Positions 1-5,462 are shown, counted from the stretch's first letter. The stretch is 8,126 bases of DNA from Candidatus Falkowbacteria bacterium RIFCSPLOWO2_02_FULL_45_15 (GCA_001777995.1 MFFV01000012.1:1-8126); one strand, 5' to 3'. A program made the numbers and translations. The notes: a model not told the origin generated them from the sequence alone.

Positions 1-38
1 TTCGTCCCGCAATACCGCGGGACTCGCAATGACATTGT
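1..38. repeat. Edge fragment of a hairpin-containing dispersed repeat
   Basis: GTCCCGC (4-10) and GCGGGAC (17-23) form a perfect 7-bp stem with a 6-nt loop, followed by CTCGCAATGACA. Read on the minus strand this is TGTCATTGCGAG, then the hairpin, then GACGAA. That layout matches the dispersed GTCATTGCGAG...GAAGCAATCTC repeat found between genes in many bacterial genomes. The copy is cut by the window edge. It stops just before the start codon of the next gene, so it may have replaced that gene's own leader. Family assignment is from memory of the motif. Confidence 0.5.
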
Positions 39-41
39 TAT

Positions 42-485
42 ATGCTTACTAAACAACAAATTTTAGACGATTTTACCAAAGCGTTAAAAAATAAAGACGA
101 GGTGAAAAAACGAACTCTGGAATCTATTAAGTCGGAGATTTTAGTGTTTGAAAAAGCCAAAGCAGGCAACGAAGCTACCGCGGAGAAGATAGGGGAAATT
201 TTAAAGAGTATGGCGAAAAAAAGGCGGGAGGCGATTGAAGCTTACGAGGCGGCAGGGCGGGCGGAATTAGCCGCTAAAGAAAAAGAAGAGTTAGCGGTGA
301 TTGAATCTTATCTGCCGGAACAAATGGGCGAAGAGCAGATTAAAAAGGCAGTGCGTAAAATTGTTGCTGAACAGGGGTTGACTAAAGCGGATTTTGGCAA
401 AGCAATGGGAATAGTCATGGGGCAACTCAAAGGCAAAGCCGATGGCACGGTAGCGAGTAAAATTTTGCAAGAAATTTTAGAGTAA
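42..485 (+). CDS. yqeY: GatB/YqeY domain protein
   Basis: This 147-residue protein is full length for the YqeY family (about 150 residues). The N-terminal half (1-90) is helical and charged, with LKNKDEVKKRTLESIKSEI near residues 15-33 and a KKRREAIEAYEAAGR stretch near 59-73. The LPEQM motif at 91-95 opens the C-terminal domain, which ends in the family signature DFGKAMGIVMGQLKGKADG (117-135). That C-terminal domain is shared with the tail of GatB, a subunit of the tRNA-dependent amidotransferase, where it is thought to contact tRNA. The function of stand-alone YqeY is not settled; it is presumed cytoplasmic. ATG 42 is the only well-placed start, but no Shine-Dalgarno site precedes it; instead a repeat fragment abuts it. 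The gene is followed by a clear terminator and converges on a minus-strand pair. Confidence 0.93.
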   Translation: MLTKQQILDDFTKALKNKDEVKKRTLESIKSEILVFEKAKAGNEATAEKIGEILKSMAKKRREAIEAYEAAGRAELAAKEKEELAVIESYLPEQMGEEQIKKAVRKIVAEQGLTKADFGKAMGIVMGQLKGKADGTVASKILQEILE

Positions 486-510
486 TAATTAAAAATTAAA
501 ATTTAAATTA

Positions 511-547
511 AAAAGAAGGGTAAAATTTTATTTACCCTTCTTTTTTT
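511..547. terminator. Bidirectional intrinsic terminator between convergent genes
   Basis: AAAAGAAGGGTAAA (511-524) pairs perfectly with TTTACCCTTCTTTT (531-544) around a 6-nt loop, and T residues continue to 547. On the minus strand the same stem is followed by a T-rich run (TTTAATTTAAATTTTAA). It can therefore end both yqeY and the minus-strand pair, whose last stop lies about 40 bases away. Confidence 0.88.
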
Positions 548-585
548 ATAAGACTTGTATATCTTATCGCTTTGCTCAAGTTAAA

Positions 586-1701
586 CTATCTAGTGGCTCC
601 AGAGTAAGCAATGGCGCGAACCGCGTCCCAGTTAGTGGCCGTAGTCGGATTTTTGCCGTAAATCGCTTTAAAGCTTTTGATAGCCACTTTTTCCGAGTTT
701 AGATTTCTATCCGCTGGTCGTAATCCGTAAGCCATAACCGTTACCGCCGCATCGTCATGAGAATTAGTTCTATTCGGATCGCGCTTATAGATGGTCTTAA
801 AAGAAACTGTCGCTCGGTCTTCAGACGTTTGGCTGCGTTCGGTCGGCCAACGGCCATTGCCGATTTTAATAGTATCAGACCACTCGGTTTCGTTACTCGG
901 CACTTTACCAAAAGCTGCTTTGTAGGAATTGACCACACCAGCCCGTTCGCCTGCGCCTAACACTTTAGTTGTGGGCGTGCCATAGGTCACGAAGGTATTA
1001 ATCGCCTCTTTGACTTCGTTCGTAACATTACTTAAACCCTTAACCAAAGCAGAGGTGTATTTGCTGTTGGAGCTTGTTTCCGCCGTTTGGTTTCTAACGG
1101 CGCCAATAATCGCCAATACATCTTCTACTTTACTCATCGCTACGGTAGTAGCTTCATTTAGTATCTGCTGAATTTTCTGGCTGGCTGATGCCGGGGTTGC
1201 GGGCGTGGCCGGAGTAGCTGGTGTAACCGTAGGCGTGGCCGGAGTAGCTGGGGTTGCGGGCGTTGCGGATGTGCCGCCTCCGCCTCCGCCAGTGCTACCG
1301 CCACCGCCACTTTGGCAGGAATTGACTGAAAGCTCTAATTTGTATGTTCCGGCAGTGGTGGGAAAGGTCAAGTAAGTTGTACCCGGCGTAGTGTTATCCT
1401 GGCAACCCTTTTGCTCATCGCCTATAAAAGAGCGTAGAGACGCAACAGAGCTATTTGAGGCTGATACCTTGAAAGTACCCGGGTTGATTACTGTTACCAA
1501 GCCATTACTGAAAGACCATGTTTCCGCGGTTGAAGTGTCGAGTATTACTATACTGGTAGTTGAGCCGCTAAAAGTAACATCACTGACCGTAATATTAGCA
1601 CCGGCGGTAAAATCAGTCGTCGCCGCTATTACCGGCGAGAGCGCAAACAAAGGGGAGAGGAGCAATAAGATAGACATCAGTATCGCAGTAATTTTTTTCA
1701 T
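586..1701 (-). CDS. Exported modular protein: beta domain, PATP linker, three helical repeats
   Basis: The 371-residue protein begins with a signal peptide (KK at 2-3, hydrophobic 5-22, likely cleavage after VIA at 26). Residues 27-129 look like a beta-sandwich rich in Thr and Ser, with two cysteines (100 and 129) that could form a disulfide. A Gly-rich linker (131-143) and a PATP-repeat linker (146-172) follow. The C-terminal half is helical and holds three related units of about 33 residues (253-286, 296-328, 338-371) with the pattern A-x-x-x-S-[FY]-K-[AT]-x-[FY]-[GK]-[KR]-x-P. The last unit, with FKAIYGKNP and NWDAVRAIAY, resembles a module I recall at the ends of other CPR surface proteins; I know no assigned function. 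It starts 38 bases after the upstream exported-protein gene and probably shares its transcript. No Shine-Dalgarno site is visible. The role may be adhesion or envelope structure, which is inference. Confidence 0.85.
   Translation of the reverse strand: MKKITAILMSILLLLSPLFALSPVIAATTDFTAGANITVSDVTFSGSTTSIVILDTSTAETWSFSNGLVTVINPGTFKVSASNSSVASLRSFIGDEQKGCQDNTTPGTTYLTFPTTAGTYKLELSVNSCQSGGGGSTGGGGGGTSATPATPATPATPTVTPATPATPATPASASQKIQQILNEATTVAMSKVEDVLAIIGAVRNQTAETSSNSKYTSALVKGLSNVTNEVKEAINTFVTYGTPTTKVLGAGERAGVVNSYKAAFGKVPSNETEWSDTIKIGNGRWPTERSQTSEDRATVSFKTIYKRDPNRTNSHDDAAVTVMAYGLRPADRNLNSEKVAIKSFKAIYGKNPTTATNWDAVRAIAYSGATR
1186..1266 (-). repeat. In-frame PATP-coding tandem repeat
   Basis: Degenerate 9-bp units encode PAT triplets (residues 146-172 of the exported protein), interrupted once by TVT. 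A 20-bp stretch, ggcgtggccggagtagctgg, occurs exactly twice 30 bases apart (1202 and 1232). Units are multiples of three, so copy-number change would lengthen or shorten the linker without breaking the frame. Proline-rich linkers of this type usually hold domains apart or cross a wall layer. Confidence 0.8.
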
Positions 1702-1739
1702 AACTTTATAAATTTAAGTTATTTATCTTATTGCCGCAC

Positions 1740-2585
1740 TTAGAAGCAGCTGGTTGAAGAGGTGGCAAACGGCTGTCGGTTGGGCGCGCTGTCGCTCAAA
1801 TAAACGAAAACGTTTTCGCCGTTTTCTTGTCCCGCATACCAACAAAGTCGTCCCGTGGAGATAGTTGAGGTTGCCGCGCTCGTGCCCGCCAAGCCCGCGC
1901 CAACGGATAATTGGCCAAATAGCGTAGATGAAGCTACGCCTACTTTGTTGTTAGTTTGATCACCTACCAAAGTACTAGTATCAAACAACAGATTGCCGAT
2001 GGAGTTTACCTCTAATAGGGTGGTGCTGGAACCGATAACCAGCGCGGATTTAGCCGCTTCTGCGTTGATGGAGAATTGACCATAAGGCGTGCTGGAACCG
2101 ATACCTATCTTTTCTGCCGAAACATCAGCAAACAGTAAATGAGTGTTAGTCGTGCCGTCCCAGCGCAAGTCCGCCGAATCGCCTAAACTCTCGTTGCCAA
2201 GCAATACGCCTAAAGTGTTAACTCGCAGATAAGTGGCGGTAGACGAACCGATAACAAAGGCGTTGTCGCCGGTGTTAGTGTCAATAGAGAGCGTTGCCCA
2301 GGGAGTGCTTGAACCAACGCCTACTCTGTTAGTAGAAATATCAACAAATAGATCGTCAGTATCAATCGTTAAATCATCGGAAAGGGTCGTCGCTCCGGTA
2401 ACAGCCAGTGTGCTGGTAAGCGTCACCACTCCGGTAGCATCAATCGTAGTAGCATCAATCGTACCGGTAGAAATATTATTATTGATAGTGGTGGACGCCA
2501 AGACTATGCCTGCGGTAGCAAGGGTGGTTACAAGGGTCGCCGTAATCACCTGTAATATAATTCGCGATTTAATGAATCTTTTCAT
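1740..2585 (-). CDS. Tail-fibre-like beta-repeat surface protein
   Basis: This 281-residue protein has an N-terminal membrane segment or signal (MKRFIKSR then hydrophobic 9-30, possible cleavage after VLA at 30). The rest is Thr/Ser/Gly-rich and beta-prone. STLAVTGATTLSDDLTI (58-74) is followed by three repeats that open with an Asp-led strand and a VG[VI]GSSTP turn: about 82-130, 154-201 and from 208. Each pairs with a later VIGSSTxxxLxVNxxGxLL strand. This pattern is typical of trimeric phage tail-fibre and surface-fibre shafts, and of many CPR secreted proteins. The C-terminal end has two cysteines (248 and 280) and an LCWYAGQENGENVFVYLSDSAP segment (247-268) in place of a recognisable intramolecular chaperone. 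It is the first gene of a minus-strand pair; no convincing promoter or Shine-Dalgarno site is visible. Fibre trimerisation and adhesion are inferred. Confidence 0.85.
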   Translation of the reverse strand: MKRFIKSRIILQVITATLVTTLATAGIVLASTTINNNISTGTIDATTIDATGVVTLTSTLAVTGATTLSDDLTIDTDDLFVDISTNRVGVGSSTPWATLSIDTNTGDNAFVIGSSTATYLRVNTLGVLLGNESLGDSADLRWDGTTNTHLLFADVSAEKIGIGSSTPYGQFSINAEAAKSALVIGSSTTLLEVNSIGNLLFDTSTLVGDQTNNKVGVASSTLFGQLSVGAGLAGTSAATSTISTGRLCWYAGQENGENVFVYLSDSAPNRQPFATSSTSCF

Positions 2586-2685
2586 AAGACTTAATTTTAT
2601 TATGATACTTAAAATTAATAATTAGGCCTAAAGAATTATTAATTTTTCGTACGATAAAAATTAATTGTAATTAATTTATTTTGCA

Positions 2686-2707
2686 GGCCTCTTAAATTTA
2701 AGAAGCC
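2686..2707. repeat. Inverted repeat, 11-bp arms
   Basis: GGCCTCTTAAA (2686-2696) and TTTAAGAAGCC (2697-2707) are inverted copies with one mismatch, which becomes a G-U pair in a minus-strand transcript. There is no T tract on either side, so it is not a normal terminator. It may be an operator or a leader hairpin for the gene at 2585. Confidence 0.5.
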
Positions 2708-2744
2708 GAGTTCGACCTTTAATGTTTTTATTTAAGACCTTTTT

Positions 2745-2797
2745 AAATTAAATAAACAAAAAAACCAGTTATTCCAAAATAAAAATAACTAGTTTTT
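2745..2797 (-). terminator. Intrinsic terminator, minus strand
   Basis: The arms 2760-2773 and 2784-2797 form a 14-bp stem with one G-U pair on the minus strand and a 10-nt loop. The descending arm runs into TTTTTTTGTTTATTT. It sits about 230 bases downstream of the HTH gene, and its ascending arm contains the stop codon of the small frame at 2789-2893. It would insulate the tail-fibre gene from upstream minus-strand transcription. Confidence 0.7.
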
Positions 2798-2893
2798 ATC
2801 AACAAAATAAAACGCCGTTCTTCCCGTGTCCGCTTTGGTACGGCCAAATTGTTTAGCCGTGATTTTATTAACTGTATTAAGTGTATTAAGCAT
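2789..2893 (-). CDS. Possible 34-aa small protein or gene remnant
   Basis: From ATG 2893 the frame encodes MLNTLNTVNKITAKQFGRTK and 14 further residues, ending ...YFVDKN at a TAG embedded in the terminator stem. The stretch 2800-2870 is clearly less AT-rich than its surroundings, and its codons look gene-like, unlike the flanks. The start lies in a short CTTAATACA tandem repeat and has no good Shine-Dalgarno site; the frame stays open upstream to an ATG at 2992, giving 67 residues. I do not recognise it. It may be a real small protein, the 3' end of a decayed gene, or chance. Confidence 0.3.
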   Translation of the reverse strand: MLNTLNTVNKITAKQFGRTKADTGRTAFYFVDKN

Positions 2894-3012
2894 GGGGATA
2901 TTCTTAATGTGCTTTTTAGTATACAATATTTTAACAAAAAAAGCTATCTTGTGGATAACTTTAGTCATTAAAACATAAAAGCATAAAAACATTAAAACAA
3001 AAATACAAATAA

Positions 3013-3072
3013 ATGCTCTTGTGTTTTAATGCTCTTGTGTTTTAATGCTCTTGTGTTTTAATGCTTTAATGC
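3013..3072. repeat. 16-bp tandem repeat overlapping the HTH gene's 3' end
   Basis: ATGCTCTTGTGTTTTA is present in three perfect copies (3013-3028, 3029-3044, 3045-3060), followed by a shortened copy ATGCTTTAATGC. The HTH gene's stop codon (3026-3028) and its last dozen codons lie inside the array. Because 16 is not a multiple of three, each copy is read in a different frame. A degenerate copy in the opposite orientation lies at 2967-2999, so the two can fold on each other. Confidence 0.9.
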
Positions 3073-3337
3073 CAACGAACTCTTCTTTCCATTCTTTCAC
3101 GAATTTACCTATGCCATCCCGCCCCAATTTATTTTTTAAACGCGGGCTCTGATGCGCCCACCCGAGCAAAGAACCCATCTCCAAACTATAGCGATTACCT
3201 TCTATCAGATAGAGAACTTCTTTAGTTTTAATGGCTCGTCGGATAGTTTTTTGCTCCACGCCTAATAATTTAGCCGCTTGCGTTACCGACAACCATAATT
3301 TATTAGAAATAGGCAGGTCTTTTTCTTTTATTTTCAT
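3026..3337 (-). CDS. Excisionase-like helix-turn-helix DNA-binding protein
   Basis: The 103-residue protein carries a MerR/excisionase-type HTH at about 14-60: LWLSVTQAAKLLGVEQKTIRR, where AAKLLGV and TIRRAI are the two helices, then a short wing-like strand (VLYLIEGNRYSLE). Residues 63-85 (QSPRLKNKLGRDGIGKFVKEW) form a basic helical extension that I recall in CPR members of this family. It is presumably a cytoplasmic transcription regulator. The last 12 residues, ALKHKSIKTQEH, are encoded by a 16-bp tandem repeat, so the natural end of the domain is probably near residue 90. No Shine-Dalgarno site is seen before ATG 3337. A promoter with three dyad repeats lies directly upstream, which suggests that the protein controls itself; that link is inference. 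Confidence 0.8.
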   Translation of the reverse strand: MKIKEKDLPISNKLWLSVTQAAKLLGVEQKTIRRAIKTKEVLYLIEGNRYSLEMGSLLGWAHQSPRLKNKLGRDGIGKFVKEWKEEFVGIKALKHKSIKTQEH

Positions 3338-3352
3338 TTTTATTTATTATTG

Positions 3353-3476
3353 AAAGTCTACAAATTTGTGGACTTTAAATAAAAAGACATAAATTATTGA
3401 TTGTCCAGATTTTATTAGACTTTAAAATAAATAATATTATCTTCTTTTGTCAATAGTCCAGATTTTTATGGACTTA
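3353..3476. promoter_or_regulatory. Three 18-bp dyad operators
   Basis: Three related imperfect dyads occur at 3356-3373 (GTCTACAAATTTGTGGAC), 3403-3420 (GTCCAGATTTTATTAGAC) and 3456-3473 (GTCCAGATTTTTATGGAC), spaced 47 and 53 bases. All have GTCY/RGAC half-sites ten bases apart, and similarity extends into flanking CTT. The third site sits just upstream of the minus-strand -35 box, the second covers the expected transcription start, and the first lies in the leader of the HTH gene. This is the arrangement of a repressor operator set; the adjacent HTH protein is the obvious candidate ligand. Confidence 0.72.
3424..3453 (-). promoter_or_regulatory. Sigma-70-type promoter for the HTH gene
   Basis: On the minus strand TTGACA (3448-3453) is a perfect -35 box. 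With an 18-base spacer it faces TATTTT (3424-3429) as a weaker -10 box. Transcription would begin near 3417, giving a leader of about 80 bases before ATG 3337. The promoter is bracketed by two of the three dyads. Confidence 0.55.
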
Positions 3477-3616
3477 TCTTTAATTATTTTCTCATATTAT
3501 TATTTTTTTTGCAAATTTTAAACATAATGGATCTCGGGCACGGAACTTACTTTAAGGATTAAAAGTAGAATTAAGCTATGCCGTAAACAGCGTATACATA
3601 TAGAAAACTCAATTAT

Positions 3617-3645
3617 TTGACTCCAATTTATTTTTATCTTATAAT
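3617..3645 (+). promoter_or_regulatory. Near-consensus promoter upstream of the sigma gene
   Basis: TTGACT (3617-3622), a 17-base spacer and TATAAT (3640-3645) match the housekeeping sigma consensus at 11 of 12 positions. The start would be near 3652. A terminator-like palindrome begins only about 12 bases later, so output into the sigma gene may be conditional. Confidence 0.72.
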
Positions 3646-3663
3646 CAAAGTAAAGATACCTTT

Positions 3664-3686
3664 TAGCGAATATTCGCTATTTTTTA
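3664..3686 (+). terminator. Perfect palindrome with T tract: attenuator or operator
   Basis: TAGCGAATATTCGCTA (3664-3679) is a perfect 16-bp palindrome followed by six T residues. As RNA it forms a 6-bp stem with a 4-nt loop and would act as a short intrinsic terminator. It stands between the strong promoter at 3617-3645 and the sigma gene, so it could attenuate that promoter. Alternatively it is a protein-binding dyad at the start of the transcript. The sequence does not decide between these. Confidence 0.55.
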
Positions 3687-3718
3687 TATTATTTAATAAA
3701 TATACCCATATTATTGCT

Positions 3719-3747
3719 GTAACATTTTTATCTTTTTTACGTATAAT
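3719..3747 (+). promoter_or_regulatory. Second promoter abutting the sigma-factor start codon
   Basis: GTAACA (3719-3724), a 17-base spacer and a perfect TATAAT (3742-3747) directly precede ATG 3748. If used, transcription would begin near 3754, after that ATG. Translation would then need the in-frame GTG at 3784, which has an AGGA at 3770-3773 ten bases before it. A chance TATAAT is possible in DNA this AT-rich. Confidence 0.45.
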
Positions 3748-4299
3748 ATGTTAAAATCAGGCAGTTTACAGGAAAAAATTTTAGTGGGAAGGTTGAAATT
3801 AAAAGACAAAGAAGCTTTTTCCCATCTTTATGATTTTTATTTGGATAAAATATACCGCTTTATCTATTTTAAAGTAACCAGCGTTTCCGAAGCGGAAGAT
3901 TTAACCTCGCAAACTTTTTTAAAAATTTGGCAATTAGCTTTAGAGGGGAAAATAAAGGTAAACGAATCATTCCAGTCGTTGTTGTATAAAGTGGCGCGTA
4001 ATTTGGTGATTGATTATTATCGCAGTTCTAACCGAGAAAAAAATAAAATATCGCTAGAGGAAGCTACTCACATTGCCGAGGCCGACGCCCATTTAGACCA
4101 AGCGGCGGACGTTAAAATAGAAATGGAAATAATCGGGCGCAGATTAAAAAAATTAAAAAGCGAATACCAAGAAATTATTATCTTACACTTCATCAACGAG
4201 CTAACCATTAAAGAAATAGCCAACATTTTAGAAAAGAAACGAGGCAACATCAGAGTAACGTTGCATCGAGCGTTGAAAGCTTTAAGAGACGCGCAATAA
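3748..4299 (+). CDS. ECF-type sigma-70 family RNA polymerase sigma factor
   Basis: The 183-residue protein has only sigma regions 2 and 4, as in extracytoplasmic-function sigma factors. Region 2 spans about 19-93: DKEAFSHLYDFYLDKIYRFI, then the core-binding segment SEAEDLTSQTFLKIWQ (47-62) and the -10-recognition helix around VARNLVIDYYRS (82-93). Region 4 spans about 131-182, with LKSEYQEIIILHFINELTIK and the HTH IKEIANILEKKRGNIRVTLHRALKALR. The acidic linker is residues 103-128. It directs RNA polymerase to a target promoter set. The gene lies 14 bases before a membrane DUF5667 protein, typical of sigma/anti-sigma pairs. ATG 3748 fits family alignment length; GTG 3784 (residue 13, with an upstream AGGA) is an alternative that leaves both domains intact. 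Targets cannot be read from the window. Confidence 0.93.
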   Translation: MLKSGSLQEKILVGRLKLKDKEAFSHLYDFYLDKIYRFIYFKVTSVSEAEDLTSQTFLKIWQLALEGKIKVNESFQSLLYKVARNLVIDYYRSSNREKNKISLEEATHIAEADAHLDQAADVKIEMEIIGRRLKKLKSEYQEIIILHFINELTIKEIANILEKKRGNIRVTLHRALKALRDAQ

Positions 4300-4313
4300 T
4301 TTTCCGCGACAAA

Positions 4314-5462
4314 ATGGAAAAAGACATTATCACGCAGCTGCAAAGCTTGCGCACAATTAAGCCCAAAGAGAGCTGGCGGCTCGCCCAAAAAGAAATTCTC
4401 TTGCGTCAGATTTCCTCTGCCGCGCAGGAGATAGGAGCGAGGCGATATTTTTGGTTTTATCTAAAAGAGGTTATCCAGCATGAAGCGGCGCTTATTGGCC
4501 AGCCAATTGTTGGAGTTGCGGTGTTAATTTTGTTAATGGTTGGCGGAGGCGTATTCAGCATCAGCGCCGCTTCGGGAGCGACGCCGGGCAGCTTTCTTTA
4601 TACGGTTAAATTGGTAAGCGAAAAAACGAGATTTGCTCTAGCCATCAATTCGGAAGATAAAGCAAGATTAAACGTTAAATTTGCCGAGCGCCGCGCCGAA
4701 GAAATAAAAGGTTTAGCGGATAAGGACGCGCATATCATACTTAATGAAGTAGCCGACGACTTAAAAGAAGAAATTTTTTCCGCCCAGGAACAACTGAAAC
4801 AGGTGGAAGTTAATAATCCCGGCACCGCCGTTGATTTAGCTAAGGACATTGAAAACAAAACGACCGTTTTGCGGCAAAAGCTGCAGGAAACAAAAGAAGT
4901 GCTGGCTAAAAGCGGCAGTTCGGCTAACAGCAAAATCAATGAAGCGATTCGCAGCGTGGATGAAGCGGGTTTAAGCGCTTTAGGCACCATCGTTAAATCT
5001 GCCGGAAAAAATAATACCGTGAATAAAAAAGAATTAAGCCAGAGAGTGGCGTCAAAATTAAACATAACTAAACGAAAAATTACCGAGGTTCAGGAAGACG
5101 TTAATAAAGTATTCAGCGCCGGCTTCAGCCGCAGCGAGAGCGGGTTGCAGATATACCAAGCTCCCAATAACGTTACTGACATAGAGACTAAGAAAAAAGC
5201 CGAAGCCAAAACTAAAGAAGCAAGCAAAATAATTATCGAGGCAGAACAGTTGCTGGATGACAATAATTATCAAGAGGCAGTTAATAAGATAACGGCGAGC
5301 GAGCAGATATTAAATGAGGCCGCACAGGCGGTTGTTCAAAAAATTATTGAACAGTCGGACGAAACAATCAGCAGTACCACCCCTCAAGTCAAAGGAGCAA
5401 TTGATCAGCTGGGCGATGGGGAAGAATCAGCCGAGAGCGCGTCAACTACTATCGGCAACTAA
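4314..5462 (+). CDS. DUF5667 membrane protein, probable anti-sigma partner
   Basis: The 382-residue protein has a cytoplasmic N-terminal part (1-60, with IKPKESWRLAQKEILLRQI at 15-33), one membrane helix (about 61-82), and a long extracytoplasmic part. The motif ATPGSFLYTVKLVSEKTRFAL (89-109) and the helix LNVKFAERRAEEIKGLADKD (119-138) mark DUF5667. Residues 140-200 and 296-350 are helical and coiled-coil-like, followed by a Ser/Thr/Glu-rich tail. The protein follows the sigma gene by 14 bases with no terminator between them. Position and topology fit a membrane anti-sigma factor whose outer domain senses the envelope. It lacks the HxxxCxxC zinc motif of classical anti-sigma domains, so direct sigma binding by residues 1-60 is inference. 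No strong Shine-Dalgarno site precedes ATG 4314, which suggests translation coupled to the sigma gene. Confidence 0.85.
   Translation: MEKDIITQLQSLRTIKPKESWRLAQKEILLRQISSAAQEIGARRYFWFYLKEVIQHEAALIGQPIVGVAVLILLMVGGGVFSISAASGATPGSFLYTVKLVSEKTRFALAINSEDKARLNVKFAERRAEEIKGLADKDAHIILNEVADDLKEEIFSAQEQLKQVEVNNPGTAVDLAKDIENKTTVLRQKLQETKEVLAKSGSSANSKINEAIRSVDEAGLSALGTIVKSAGKNNTVNKKELSQRVASKLNITKRKITEVQEDVNKVFSAGFSRSESGLQIYQAPNNVTDIETKKKAEAKTKEASKIIIEAEQLLDDNNYQEAVNKITASEQILNEAAQAVVQKIIEQSDETISSTTPQVKGAIDQLGDGEESAESASTTIGN

Larger units (their letters stand above)
2586..3025. other. AT-rich intergenic region, mostly non-coding
   Basis: About 440 bases separate two minus-strand genes. They contain small perfect palindromes (TTAGGCCTAA at 2622-2631, CGTACG at 2648-2653), an 11-bp-arm inverted repeat at 2686-2707, a minus-strand terminator at 2745-2797, a possible 34-codon gene, and a degenerate A-rich repeat at 2967-2999. 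I find no confident promoter for the gene starting at 2585; the best -10-like box is CATAAT on the minus strand near 2603, with no -35 box. Confidence 0.7.
3338..3747. other. Divergent regulatory region between HTH and sigma-factor genes
   Basis: This 410-base AT-rich gap separates two divergent genes. The half near the HTH gene holds a minus-strand promoter and three dyads. The half near the sigma gene holds two plus-strand promoters and a perfect palindrome with a T tract. The stretch 3480-3616 between them includes a less AT-rich patch (ATCTCGGGCACGGAAC near 3531) in which I see neither a gene nor a recognisable RNA. Confidence 0.75.

Noticed and set aside
757..960. Plus-strand open frames opposite the two exported-protein genes (also 1391-1711 and 2233-2625)
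   Set aside because: They overlap minus-strand genes that have signal peptides and clear repeats; no domain or start signal supports them.
2704..2720. tRNA T-loop-like GAGTTCGACC
   Set aside because: No acceptor, D or anticodon arms can be folded around it, and no CCA end is seen.
2950..2958. Perfect DnaA box (TTATCCACA on the minus strand), possible origin
   Set aside because: Only one box is present, with no cluster and no dnaA, dnaN or other origin-linked gene nearby.
3013..3060. CRISPR-like array
   Set aside because: The 16-bp units are directly adjacent with no spacers, and no cas gene is present.
42..5462. UGA recoding (Gly) as in some CPR lineages
   Set aside because: All genes read through with standard stops, end at TAA or TAG, and have family-typical lengths; no in-frame TGA is needed to explain any of them.
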